Below, piece after piece: positions 22,227 to 33,428 of a stretch of 64,000 nucleotides of DNA. Below the pieces are notes generated by a model that had not been told where the DNA came from, did no database searches, and saw nothing but the letters and a program-made list of their open reading frames with translations. Each line of letters opens with the position of its first letter. The stretch's first letter is position 1. Origin of the DNA: Smallanthus sonchifolius (Eukaryota > Streptophyta > Magnoliopsida > Asterales > Asteraceae); NCBI GenBank assembly GCA_023525975.1, contig CM042018.1, forward strand, positions 79,119,001-79,183,000, written 5' to 3'. The translations under genes were made by a program, and so were the position numbers.

Positions 22227-23480
22227 AACATCATGAGCAAGAAGATCATATCAGTATCCAATTAATTCATCACACATTTTAGCAATAATAAAGGGTAACC
22301 TATAATATGAAACCATCCAACTCAGTCTTGTGCACTTTGCATCTTTTTCATTTTGAAACTCATTCAATTTGAATAATATTTGAAATGATGCGCGATAAAT
22401 TTCAAAGTAAATAAGATCAGGTTATAAAATGCTCTTTTATTTATACCGAATTTGAAATATAAAGCATGAACTCTTAAATTTGTCAATATTATAAGATTTG
22501 AAACTATAAGCGTTTATTTTCCAAATTCATGTGATTTAGTACCATTTAGATGAAAAACATAGTGTACCCCACATATATGCCAAACAGAAATATAAATTGC
22601 ATTATCTTCAAGACATATACAGTTTATGTTAAGATTAGATCAATTTCCAAGATGAAATTATTTCATTTAGCACAATAATAGAAGCAGATCCCAAAGGATA
22701 TAAGAATCATGATGATTCAGAATCAGAAGATTCTAATGAATTAGCTTAATAGTGAGAATCAACATATTCAGGTATGAGGATCCAACTATTATCTGGATAA
22801 AATTCAATGGAGTCAGACTAGATAATGTATCTAACTGATCCAAGGGCGAATATATGTTTCAACAGATTTTGAAAGCATATCTTAGTTCAACAACACCTTG
22901 CATGTTTTTCGGGGCATGGGTAGTGAAGTGAACTGAAATCAATTTGTGCTAAAGATATAATTCGATATTGGTCTCATGAAATTCTTTATAACCATATATT
23001 CTTTATCTGATAATGATCTTTTACACACACACCCAGGCATATAATGGATTCAAATCACAGATGTAATCATATTATATTTAATTTTCACACTACTATTAGT
23101 TTCAAAACGTTTTTAGTCTGTTGACAATTTAAGTTTCAAAACTCATACACAAATTTGAAAACAAATTATCAAGATTAGAGCATTCACAACATTATCATTT
23201 CTTATTTATGCAGACTTTGAAATTTAGATCAAATCAACTAAGTTTAATTAATCATATATCAAAGGTCTACTAAAGTCGTGTGAAATGAAGTAATCACTGA
23301 TGTACTATCATTTCTCCTATAACCTCAAATGATGTCCAATTTTATATTTTTCAATTTGTTTTGACTTTTTATAAATTAAAAACTTTTTTTTTAACTGAAA
23401 ATGTAAATACAAAAATGTAATAAAGCAATAAAAGAAATTAAAAACAAAATTTTTAATGAAATTCTGATTTTGAAAAGCTT

Positions 23481-26400
23481 TTATTCGGGATTGATCATAC
23501 CAATCATTTTAATTAGGAATTCAAACCTGGTACGATCAAATGTCTTGGTAAACAAATCAGCAAAATTATCGTCAGTGTGTACCTTGACCAGCTCAATCAA
23601 CCTTTTCTCTGCACAATCACGAATAAAATGATATCGAATTTCGATGTGCTTAGTTTTACTATGTTTAACAAGATTATTAGTTATGGACATAGTAGCATTA
23701 TTATCAATAAGCATAGGGGTTCCTGTGAAATTCAAACCGTAATCTCTCAATTGCTGTTGTATCCACAGAATCTGTGAACAACAACTCGCAGCAGCGATAT
23801 ATTCTGCTTCGCATGTAGAAATCGAGACTGTGGTTTGCTTTTTGCATTGCCAGGACACAAGTCGATTTCCTAAGAACTGGCAACCACCTGTTGTAGATTT
23901 TCTGTCCAAACAACAACCACCAAAATCAAAATCAGTATAAGCATTAAAATCAAAGTTAGAACCATGAGGATACCATAGCCCCAAACGTTGTTTTCCTTTC
24001 AAATATCGAAAGATTCTTTTCACAGCAATTAAGTGAGATTCTTTTGGCTTTGCCTGGAATCTGGAACAGATGCACACGGCGAACATTATATCTGGCCTTG
24101 AAGCGGTTAAGTACATGAGGGATCCAATCATAGCTCTGTAAAGTCGACAATCCACATCTTTTCCATCCGGGTCAGAATTCAACTTATGATTGACCGGAAT
24201 TGGAGTATCTTATGGGGTACAGTCCTCCATCTTGAACTGGCTCAAGATGTCTTTGACATACTTGGACTGATGAATAAAGAAACCATCTTCCTTTTGATTT
24301 AATTGCAAACCTAAGAAAAACGATAACTCTCCCATAGCTGACATTTCAAATTTCGATTTTATAACACCCTCAAAATCTTTGCATAACCCTTCGTTTGATG
24401 AACCAAAAATAATATCGTCCACATAAATCTGCACCAGTAGGTAATCTCCCCCTGATTTCTTTATGAATAAGGTCGAGTCTATCTTTCCACGAACAAAGTT
24501 ATTTGCCAAAAGATGTGTGGATAATGTTTCATACCACGCACGAGGAGCCTGATGAAGACCATAGAGGGCCTTATCAAGCTTGAAAACCATATTCGGATTC
24601 AGTGGTTCATCAAACCCCGGTGGCTGACAAACATAGACTTCCTCCTTGACCTTTCCATATAAAAACGCACTTTTGACGTCTAATTGAAACACCTTAAAAC
24701 CTTTAAAAGAAGCAAAAGCGAGAAAAAGCCTTCGAGCTTCGAGCCTCGCAACCGGCGCATAAACCTCGGTGTAATCAATTCCTTCTTGTTGATTGAAGCC
24801 CTGGACAACTAATCTTGCCTTGTTGCGTACCACGACACCTCGATCGTCTTTCTTACATTTAAACACCCATTTTGTTCCTATTGGATACGCACCCTTCGGA
24901 AGATCAACAAGATTCCAAACCTTAAGTTTATCAAATTGAGCAAGTTCTTCCTGCATAGCTTCTATCCAATTGTTGTCATGTAAAGCCATTTCAACATTCT
25001 TGGGTTCAACCTGCGAAATAAAGCATGAATGTGAGCAATCATCAAGAACACACCAGAATCTTTAATGCAGGTATACAAACAAGTATTGTCAACAAGAGAA
25101 CGTGTTTTCACTCCATCCTATAAATTTCCAATTATATTTGTCACGGGATGATCTTTGAGTTCCTTGATGGATGCAACCTCTGGAACCGGCAACACGTCAA
25201 CTTGAGTAGAGTCAGATTGATAAGAATAATCTTGATTAAATGGAATATCCGAGTCTAAATTTGTAGGAATCTCCCCCTGAGCCTGTGTCGAAGATAATAG
25301 ATCATCACCCAACAACGGATCAGCAGAAGAATCTTGAAAAATAGCATTATCCTCCTCACTCTCTGAATCTTGTGGAACTGCATTTGGTAGAAATCCATTA
25401 TGCTGTGCATCCTGACAAGAATAATAAAGAACAGAAGCATCTTCAACAGAAATATCAGAAGGTAAATGAAAAGACTTGAATAAGTTTTCATAATCAAATG
25501 CCCAATCCGGACCAATTGCCATTTGTGGTAAAGACCGATTTGAACAGTTAATATGGAACCATTCTTCAACTTGGCGCATCTCTTTGTTATAAACCCTCTT
25601 GGTTGTCGAATTCGTCACATACCCCAGAAATATCCCTTCAATAGCCTTCGCACTGAATTTTGTTGGGACATCTCGAACTTTCAATAGGGTGCAAGGATTA
25701 CCAAAAGGTAGTAAATAATCCAGATTCGGCTTTCGATTATTCAGCAATTCATAGAAAGTCTTGTTATGTCGCTTGACGGTCATGACCCTGTTCAAAACGT
25801 GACACACAGTATTCACAGCTTCAGCCCAAAAGGTGACTGGAAGCTTAGAATCTGCAAGCATCGTGCGTGCCGTTTCGACCAAAGTCCTGTTCTTTCATTC
25901 AGCGACACCATTTTGTTGAGGAACATATGGCGCACTGAATTCATAATGAATTCCTTTTTGTAGACAGAATAAGCCCATTTTCCTATTCTTAAATTCGCTG
26001 CCATTGTCACTCCTGATTCTTCTGATTTTCAGATTGAATAAATTCTCCAAACCCAGGATTAAGTATTGTACCAACTCAGTGGTTTCAGCTTTAGAGGAAA
26101 GAAACTTAACCCATGAAAATCTTGACTAATCATCAGTTACTACCAAGCAGTACGATTTTCCACCAATGCTCCTGATACTGATAGGACCGAACAAATCCAT
26201 ATGCAGCATCTCCAAAGGAGTTACGATAGAATTCGTCGATTTAGATTTGTGAGATTTCTTTCTTTGCTTCCCCTTCTTGCAAGGAATACAATCATCAGGA
26301 ACTGAGAATTTCATCTTTGGAATACCAAGAACCAAATCATTCCTAACAATGTAGTTCATCTTCCTAAAGTTAATGTGAGCTAGCTTCATGTGCCACAATA

Positions 26401-26839
26401 TTGAATCAGATTCTGACGCCTTGGAGAGTAAACATGTTGGAATTGAATCCGTTGTAGTAGCGACACTCATGTCAAGGACATACGTGTCATTTCTCCTCAG
26501 AGCCTTCATAAGAATCCATTCATCAGGAATCACGAAGCCCGGTTTCAAAATATAACATCCAGCATCGTTGAAATGGAACGGAAACTTCTTGTCACAAACT
26601 TGTGATACACTTAAAAGATTGTGTTCCAGCTGCTCAACATAATTCACTTTCTCAAATTTGACTTTCTCATTCTTTAACGTACCCTGTCCAGTTATGTACC
26701 CGCCTTTATTACCCGCAAAAGCGACATAACCTCCATCAATTTGTTTAACATCCTCAAGCAATCTAACATTCCCTGTCATATGTCGTGAACAACCACTATC
26801 CACATACAATGTATTGTTGATAGTCCTCCTTGGTTGTCC
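23481..26839 (-). pseudogene. Copia D protease, integrase, RT and RNase H, broken
   Basis: Minus strand: aspartic protease motif YVDSGCSRHMTG (near 26805), the GAG-pre-integrase block, integrase zinc pair with CIPCKKGK, catalytic HMDLFGP, then a TAG (near 26126) where VVTDDYSRFSW is expected. A TGA at 25895-25897 replaces the arginine of AERKN, and a TAG near 25118 replaces glutamine. A two-base insertion (GTGTG near 25055) shifts the frame before RT (24989). RT has DVKSAFLYG and the intact QIYVDDIIFGS. A TAA interrupts near 24210. RNase H (24182-23481) ends IGMINPE with TKH and ADLFTK motifs. Polyprotein logic is as in B; not expressible as one protein. Confidence 0.9.
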
Positions 26840-26956
26840 CTACATAAACAACGAGAATCAGTTAGAAATAGGAACCCAAGCCATCGTGGTCTTGGGTCGT
26901 CCAGTTTGATCAAAATAAACAACTTCTTATAATTTACAATCAATCTTATCATTCAC
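26840..26956 (-). other. Candidate 117-nt intron at the gag/protease border (D)
   Basis: Minus strand: GTGAATG at 26956, ending TTCTAACTGATTCTCG...ATGTAG at 26840. It contains in-frame TGA and TAG stops. The ends are in the same codon phase, so removal would join gag to protease. B (46131-46247) and A (57321-57437) have the same length and borders. Confidence 0.5.
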
Positions 26957-29888
26957 TTTTGGAACAAAAGTTTGACAATAAGACTTTTTCAAAGAAGATC
27001 CATTTTTATTATTTTGAAAAACATTATTTGATATATTATTGTCAGATTCGGATGTTTCCAAAATTTTCTTCAATTTTCTGTTTCATCTTCTCCTTTGAGG
27101 TCTAGACAATTTAACTTCCTGATGAGAATCTTTTGAAATTCCAACATTAGGAATCTCAAGTTTCTCTTTGCATACAAAAGATTTAGCATTCAATTTATCC
27201 TGTTGTGTAAATCCAGAGGATTTAACAAAAGATCGACCAGGCAAATTTTTCTCCAAACTAGAAGACGACTTTCCCTCATCTTTTCTTTTCAGAATCTTCA
27301 CCACTTTTGGTTGTGAAGGAACAGTCTTCATTTTACTCTGGTTCTTGTAAGGACAATTGAGCAGAATGTGACCAGCCTCGTTACAATGAAAACACACTCT
27401 TCTTTCTTGATAACTTCTGAAATAAGGAGTTTTCTTTGAATGTGAGGATCCATCAGAGGAATAAGCTTCAGAGGAATGTCCAGAACAGTTTATCGGCTTC
27501 TTTGGAACATAAGCCTGTGTTGGCACCTTTGAAGAATACGCTTTTTGATAACCGGCCGCTACGAAACCACTCGACTGTAAAATCGGAGAAAGCTTAGATG
27601 GACCAACTTTCACCTCTTCAGGTTCAGTCAAAATGCATCTATCTCGGGTAATAGTTTTAACAACTGTTGGGTCATCAATTTTTACCTCTTTTGGAATGCC
27701 TTCAACCTTCTTCTCATCAAACACCTCATCTTCAGAATCAGACTCATACACCATATCCTCCCCAGTTACCGGATTAACTTTTAACACAGTCTTTGGATCT
27801 ATCTCCTCTTCATGTATGATTTCAGGTTCCACCACATAATTTGCATTAAACGGTGGAGGAATAAATCCAATTCCAGCAACACGCTTAGTATGATCAGCAT
27901 TTGAGTTAAAATAATCCAAAACAACCGAAGAATTTTCAAATTTTTCCATCTTTCTATGAACTTTGATCACTTCAGACTCTTTGTCAGATATTTCTTTATT
28001 TTTTTGAGCAACAACTTCATTACGTTTTTCTATCTCAGCATAAGCCATATCTAGATGATAACCTTGCTCTTTATATTTCAACCCCAGAGAATTTAAGTCT
28101 ATTTTCAAAGACTCAATTCTATCGATGCACAATTTATCATTATCTTTCAGTTTCTGATTAACAGTATGCATCGATTTCATGTCACAAATCAAGTTTGTGT
28201 TATCATCCATGACCTTTTGCAATTTATCTTTAACAGAAATGCAGTTAGAGCATTAAATATGACAAACAGAGTCTTTTACCTTAGACGGATCAGACATGTC
28301 TGCCATGAATACTTTGGCAATGGGAATATGTTCTGAATCAGCACCATCAGAAGCATTTTGCGTAAGAACAATATCCTCCTCAGCAACACCTGATGCAGCA
28401 TTAGAATCAATATCCTGCACTTGTTCTATTTCTTCATCAACGCTTGGAACACTGTCACCATCACAAGAATCATCACTAGAACTTTCCTCATCGGTCGACT
28501 CCTCTGGTTTTTCAGAATGAATTTCTGCTACAAAAGCCTGATTCACAGCACCGACCAAGTCTTCCAGATGAATGCCCCAGTCATAGTTTTCGTCGTTTTG
28601 AGCAACCAATGCCGATGAAGCAGATGCATGATTTGTATTACCAGATGAACCATGTGACTGATTCCTATTATTCTGAAAATTAGGCTGCTTCTTTTGAGAA
28701 TCAAACTCGACTTTTGGCTTCACACATTCCTTAGCAAAGTGACCATATTCTTGACAGTTGTAACACCGAACTTTGCTTTTATCAAAACCCATGCGAGATC
28801 GACTATTTGAACCAATATATTTTCTGCCCGTTTTCTTCAAGAAATCTTTAGCTTGACGCATCAACATGGCCATATTCCATTGGATATTCATTTCTTCCAG
28901 ATCAACAGGATCAATCTGACTGAAATCTTCTTCTATAACCTCAAAATCATGTATTTTACCTCCAATAAAATTCTCATATGATGCCATGAATGAAGAAAAC
29001 ATAGCAAGATAATCATCAGCAACCTTCTGATTCAAATGAGATCCAGATGAAGTAGAAGCTGTAGTCGCAGAAAATCCAGAATGGCTTGAATGACCAGAAT
29101 GAATTGGAACTCCAGAACACTGATCATTAGAATAATCTTGAGCTTCATCAGAAAAGAATGCCACTCCATTACCAGATTTACAGATAGATTTGGCAAAATA
29201 CATTGAGGGATCCTGGATATGCTCCAAGTTAGTCTCTTTCTTCTTCTTATTCATGTCATGCGACTGAATCTTTCCGAGAACTTCTTCAAGAGACATGGTT
29301 TTATACTTAATGTTCTCTTTGATTAAAACCGTGTACACATCAAATTTTGATGGTAAAGCCTCCAAAAACTTATCATTGATCTCTTCAGTCTCATACACCA
29401 CAGAAGCACTTGCCAGTTCACTAAGAAGATGATAGAATCTTGTAGCAAGATTATCCAAGGATTCGTTTTGAAAATGTTTAAAGATCAAGAACTGCTTCTT
29501 TAATAACTCCTTTCTACTCTTCTTCACATCCAAACTTCCTTCACACCTTTTCTGTAATGCTTCCCATAGTTGTTGAGAAGACTTGAACTGTTTGAAACTG
29601 TGATATATTTCCTTCGGAAGAGACATCGAAATACTAGCCATCGCTTTCTTTTCCCTGTCAAATAGTAGCTTCTCTTCAGTAGTTAACGCTGACACCGGCT
29701 TTGGAACATCATCCTGTCCCATCCAAGAATAAGTCGGATGCGTATAACCTTCCAAAATCGGAATCCACAAACTGGTATCGGTAAAATATACAAACTGGTC
29801 GAACCGATCTTTCCAATTAGAATAATCAGCTAGATTCAACAACTTCGGAGGTTTTTGAGATGTACCGATCTCATTGTCATAATTGAAT
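26957..29888 (-). pseudogene. Copia D gag, broken and 5'-truncated
   Basis: The minus-strand frame from 29888 (MFNYDNEIGTSQKPPKLLNL) runs through the UBN2-type gag core (LWIPILEGYTHPTYSW, MASISMSLPKEIYHSFKQF, CEGSLDVKKSRKELLKKQF), the first knuckle CYNCQEYGHFAKEC (near 28770), an acidic Ser/Asp part, a heptad-rich coiled coil (28220-27930), the GIGFIPPPFNANYVVEPE block and a second knuckle CFHCNEAGHILLNC (near 27390). Stops: TAA at 28253 (Tyr expected) and TGA at 27083 (Arg CGA expected). The first residues (MANMVQVTN in B) are missing at the truncation. Virion structural precursor of the retrotransposon. Confidence 0.88.
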
Positions 29889-30392
29889 AATCATGTTCCA
29901 CCCCAAAATGTGCAAAATATAAAAAGGGGCTATGTAAAACTCACCTTGAATAGTAGATGGTTGGAATTGTAACTTGTAGTAATAAAATCCAACGATGCCC
30001 TATGTTAAACAAGGTATGTTATTTACTATAAAGAAATGATTAAAAGGAATAGGAATGGAACGATTTGGACTTTAAGATCTTGAACGAACGAACGAGAGAA
30101 TAAAGATTCGAATGTTTGATACTAAGTTAAATAAAGTGATAATTTATAAATCAATTTACTTGAAATAAAGTTTTATAGATTTTAGTTATAAAAAATATTT
30201 TAGGTGTCAATCATTAGTTTCAAATTTAATATAATAATAAATATCCTGTTAAGACAATGTTGGATCAATGTAGTAATATTTATATAGATAACATTAGAAA
30301 TGAATAAATTAGTTATACGAGTTTTCTCGTTATGAAAGTTCTAATTAATAAGATTTATTATAAAAATCTTTTAGTTATTAGTACAATATTAC
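29889..30392 (-). mobile_element. Tekay-like LTR fragment, antisense
   Basis: Reverse complement shows AAGGTGAGTTTTACATAGCC, then a short gap, then TTTTGGGGTGGAACATGA, homologous to the conserved block of the E1/G LTRs (about 1690-1750 and 36210-36270), preceded by AT-rich sequence. It belongs to another, diverged family, has neither LTR terminus, and bridges the truncated copia D and the start of copia A. The CGAACGAACGAA repeat at about 30083 is short. Confidence 0.65.
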
Positions 30393-30495
30393 TGTTAGGA
30401 CATAGTTTGTAATGACAAAAGCCTGTAATAGTTAGATCTTAGGTCTTTATGTTTTTGTTATGTAAAAGTCACTAAGTGTTTATTCAAGTTTACCT

Positions 30496-30620
30496 AGAGG
30501 CGAACTTGTTAAGTTCGCCTGGTCTAACAGAGGCGAACTTAATAAGTTCACTTAAGTCTATCTGAGGCGAACTTGTTAAGTTCGCTTAGTCTGTTAGAGG
30601 CGAACTTAATAAGTTTGCTT
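30496..30620. repeat. Palindrome cluster in the A LTR
   Basis: Four units of the type GGCGAACTTGTTAAGTTCGCC are separated by about 11 bases, directly upstream of the TATA candidate. Confidence 0.85.
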
Positions 30621-30637
30621 ATAGCAGGTCAGATGTC

Positions 30638-30646
30638 TATATAAGT
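30638..30646 (+). promoter_or_regulatory. TATA-box candidate, copia A LTR
   Basis: CTATATAAG lies about 240 bases before the LTR end. B has CTATATATT at the matching place (32617). Start site not determined. Confidence 0.6.
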
Positions 30647-30881
30647 GTTTACAGAGTCAGTCGAATTAAAAAAAGAGAACACATCGATCAGAAAACAGAA
30701 CAAGTCTGATCGAGTCTGTAAACACCATTGTGATTTGGAATACAATTGAGAATGTTATTTACTTGATTGTTTACATTGTCTTTTGTGCGTATAAACGTTG
30801 ATTTGTTGGATTTTGCACTTCGAGTTAACGTCACGTCTTATCACGAGATCGATCCGTAGAAGCGCCATGAGGACCTACAAG

Positions 30882-30892
30882 TGGTATCAGAG
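30882..30892 (+). other. Primer binding site, initiator-Met type (A)
   Basis: TGGTATCAGAG, two bases after the LTR end, is complementary to the 3' end of plant initiator tRNA-Met. It diverges after 11 bases, unlike B, which has TGGTATCAGAGC. Confidence 0.9.
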
Positions 30893-31189
30893 ATATTGCT
30901 CGTGATTCTTGTTGATTCTAGACGGTTTTATATTCAAATTGACATGAAATTCGTCATTTTTGAGTTTTTCATTTCCATGGAGTTTTCAAGACTGATTCAG
31001 ATTTGATTTGGTGTTTTTGAAGAGGATTTTGACGAAATTGATCTGATAGAAAGCTTCTAATAAAGAAAGTATACAATCCTACGGTCCAATTTTGATTAAT
31101 TCCTTAAATCAGTGATTAATGATGATTTCAGTATGTCTCTGGTTCGCGAAAGTGGTCTGAAGTGTTCTTGATCTTGATTCTGTTACTGC

Positions 31190-31412
31190 AAGCGAACTTG
31201 CTGATTTGTGTGCAGGCGAACTTAGCAGGTGAATTTGTCAAGTTCGCTTCTCACAGGATTAAGCGAACTTATTTTAGGCGAACTTAATCAGATTTTTGAA
31301 TTCTGATTTAGGCAAACTTATTTTTAAGTGAACTTAAGCAGATTTCAAGTTTCTAGTCGCTTCTCATTAAGTTCGCTTGGGTGTCTCAGAGGCGAACTTA
31401 TTATCTTCGCCT
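31190..31412. repeat. Palindrome cluster in the A leader
   Basis: Full and half units of AAGCGAACTT/AAGTTCGCTT, including CAAGTTCGCTT and AGGCGAACTTA forms. The matching cluster in B is 33187-33375. Confidence 0.8.
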
Positions 31413-31454
31413 ATGGGTAAAGGGAGTTCAACACTTGGAAAATTTTTCAAGAAA

Positions 31455-32366
31455 ATGGCAAATATGGTTCAAGTCACGAATATGTTCAATTATGACAATG
31501 AGATCGGTACATCTCAAAAACCTCCGAAGTTGTTGAATCTAGCTGATTATTCTAATTGGAAAGATCGGTTCGACCAGTTTGTATCTTTTACCGATACCAT
31601 TTTGTGGATTTCGATTTTGGAAGGTTATACGCATCCGACTTATTCGTGGATGCGACAGGATGATGTTCCAAAGCCGGTGTCAGCGTTAACTACTGAAGAG
31701 AAGTTGCTATTTGACAGGGAAAAGAAAGCAATGGCTAGTATTTCGATGTCTCTTCCGAAGAAAATATATCACAGTTTCAAACAGTTCAAGTCTTCTCAAC
31801 AACTGTGGGAAGCATTACAGAAAAGGTGTGAAGGAAGTTTGGATGTGAAGAAGAGTAGAAAGGAGCTACTAAAGAAGCAATTCTTGGTCTTTAAACATTT
31901 TCAAAACGAATCCTTGGATGATCTTGCTACAAGATTCTATCATCTTCTTAGTGAACTGGCAAGTGCGTCTGTGGTGTATGAGACTGAGGAAATCAATGAT
32001 AAATTCTTTGAGGCTTTACCATCAAAATTCGATGTGTACACGATTTTAATCAAAGGGAATATTAAGTAAAAAACCATGTCTCTTGAAAAAGTTCTAGGGA
32101 AGATTCAGTCGTATGACATGAATATGAAGAAGAAAGAGACTAACTTGGAGCATATCCAGGATCCCTCAATGTATTTTGCCAAATCTACTGGTAAAACTGG
32201 TACTGGAGTGGCATTCTTTTCTGGCGATGCTCAAGATTTTTCAAATGATCATTGTTCTGGAGTTCCGATTCATTCTGGTCATTCAATCCATTCTGGATTT
32301 TCTACGACTACAGCTTCTACTTCATCTAGATCTCATTTGAATTAGAAGGTTGCTGATGATTATCTT
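31455..32366 (+). pseudogene. Copia A gag, first part, broken
   Basis: ATG at 31455 (MANMVQVTNMFNYDNEIG) is chosen because B and A share it and the upstream sequence is leader. The frame matches the B gag with a few substitutions. TAA at 32067 replaces a tyrosine codon and TAG at 32343 a glutamine codon. The gene is then split by copia B at 32366 after YL of the VADDYL motif and resumes at 55737 with AMFSSFM. Gag core only; the zinc knuckles lie in the second part. Confidence 0.9.
32362..32366 (+). repeat. Target site duplication of copia B, left copy (ATCTT)
   Basis: ATCTT directly precedes the B 5' LTR. The same five bases follow the B 3' LTR at 55732-55736. Confidence 0.95.
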
Positions 32367-32857
32367 TGTTAGGACATAGACTTGTAATGACAAAAGCTTG
32401 TAATAGTTAGATTTTATGTCTTTATGTTTTGTCATGAAATTGTAATAGTTACCAAGTGTTTTACTAGTGAGCCTAGAGGCGAACTTAGTTAAGTTCGCCT
32501 GCCCTATCAGAGGCGAACTTAATAAGTTCGCTTAGGCATAGCTGAGGCGAACTTGTTAAGTTCGCTTATACTGTTTCAGGCGAACTTAGCTAAGTTCGCT
32601 TACAGCAGTGTTGGCTCTATATATTGTTGTTACAGAGTCATTAGACAGAGAGGAACAGAAGCGTGAACAGAGGTGAACAATTGTCTGATCGAGTCTGTAA
32701 CCATTGTTATTCTGAATATAATCGAGAAGTTTATTTACGCGTGTTGTTGTGAATTGTCGGTTAGTATACAAAACGTTAACGCGAAGGATTCCGCACTTCG
32801 TGTTATTGCAGCGTCATATCACGAGTTTGATCAGTAGCTGAGTTACCTGGACCTACA
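32367..32857 (+). repeat. 5' LTR of copia B
   Basis: Starts TGTTAGGACATAGAC and ends GGACCTACA, 491 bases. Four-unit palindrome cluster at 32475-32603, then TATA candidate CTATATATT at 32617. Identical to the 3' LTR except for five substitutions near the U3 end and in the 3' half. Confidence 0.95.
32475..32603. repeat. Palindrome cluster in the B 5' LTR
   Basis: Four units: GGCGAACTTAGTTAAGTTCGCC and three variants with centres ATAA, GTTA and GCTA. The arms are kept while the centres vary. Confidence 0.9.
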
Positions 32858-32859
32858 AG

Positions 32860-32871
32860 TGGTATCAGAGC
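32860..32871 (+). other. Primer binding site, initiator-Met type (B)
   Basis: TGGTATCAGAGC, two bases after the LTR end. Confidence 0.93.
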
Positions 32872-33186
32872 AAAGTGCTCGTGAATTTAGTACGATTCTT
32901 AGTGATAATTGACGGTTTTTGTGTACAATTCGACAAGATTTTCAACATTCTTGAAGTTTCTGCAACAATGGCGTTTTTCAAGTTCTTGAGGACTGTTTCT
33001 TGGCTGAATTCGTGATTTTGGAAGTGTAATTGACGAAATTAGACCGATAAAACTGTTATATTTGTTAAAATTCATAATCCTACGGATCAATTTCCTTAAA
33101 TTCCATCAATTCGCTGAGAAATCATGAATTTTGAAGGTTTCGGTTCGTGTTTGGTTGAAGACTCCGTTGATTCTGTTATAGCAGTT

Positions 33187-33375
33187 TAAGCGAACTTGCT
33201 GAGTTCCTGTTCAAGCGAACTTAGCAAGCGAACTTATTAAGTTCGCTTCTCACATTTCAAGCGAACTTAGCTGTTAAGCAAACTTATCAGATTACCTCCT
33301 TAAGCGAACTTGTCTTGTTCGCCTGATATTAAGTTCGCCTAGTACTCCCTGAAGCGAACTTGTTAAGTTCGCCTG
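33187..33375. repeat. Palindrome cluster in the B leader
   Basis: Several full units (GCGAACTTATTAAGTTCGC and similar) and half-units, denser than in the LTR. Confidence 0.85.
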
Positions 33376-33376
33376 A

Positions 33377-33384
33377 GGGTAAAG
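33377..33384 (+). promoter_or_regulatory. Candidate 5' splice site in the leader
   Basis: G-G-GTAAAG immediately after the palindromes. A has GGGTAAAG at the same place (31415-31422). It could pair with the CAG acceptor just before the aORF ATG. No transcript evidence is available here. Confidence 0.35.
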
Positions 33385-33428
33385 AAGTTCAGTAATTAGA
33401 AAATTTTTTCAGAAATTTTTTTTAAAAC

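Larger units (their letters stand above)
21228..23480. other. Spacer between RNase H and aORF in copia D
   Basis: Non-coding and AT-rich, conserved in order with the spacers of B (49666-52082) and A (60647-62938). It holds two palindrome clusters (21355-21432, 21755-21932) and a 35-base minisatellite (22085-22226). On the minus strand its last bases before the aORF ATG read ACTAATG, a T-rich run, then TTTTCAG, a good 3' splice site. Confidence 0.75.
17608..29888 (-). mobile_element. Ty1/copia element D, antisense, truncated in gag
   Basis: On the minus strand it has gag (from 29888), protease, integrase, RT, RNase H, spacer, aORF, PPT and 3' LTR. The 5' LTR, leader and first few gag codons are missing: homology to A and B ends at 29888, where a Tekay LTR scrap begins. 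It is the same family as A and B, in opposite orientation, so D and A lie head to head. All genes carry stops and shifts. Confidence 0.9.
30393..30879 (+). repeat. 5' LTR of copia A
   Basis: Starts TGTTAGGACATAG and ends GGACCTACA; 487 bases. U3 holds a palindrome cluster (30496-30620) followed within 20 bases by a TATA candidate CTATATAAG at 30638. Clearly a different subfamily from B in the 3' half. Confidence 0.92.
30880..31454 (+). other. Leader of copia A
   Basis: Untranslated stretch between PBS and gag ATG. Its second half is a palindrome cluster (31190-31412). The cluster is followed at once by GGGTAAAG (GT at 31417-31418), a candidate 5' splice site 38 bases before the gag ATG. Confidence 0.7.
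30393..32366 (+). mobile_element. Ty1/copia element A, left part
   Basis: Contains the 5' LTR, PBS, leader and first part of gag. It is interrupted after GATGATTATCTT by copia B and resumes at 55732-55736 (TSD copy) with the next codon of gag at 55737. This is the outermost and so oldest element of the nest; its 3' LTR lies beyond the window. Confidence 0.93.
32858..33428 (+). other. Leader of copia B
   Basis: Untranslated. A palindrome cluster (33187-33375) is followed directly by GAGGGTAAAG, with a candidate splice donor GT at 33379-33380, 50 bases before the gag ATG. Confidence 0.7.

Noticed and set aside
30496..33375. Repeat-spacer pattern resembling a CRISPR array
   Set aside because: Units are imperfect palindromes of varying length inside LTRs and leaders of plant retrotransposons, spacers are about 10 bases, and no cas genes are present.
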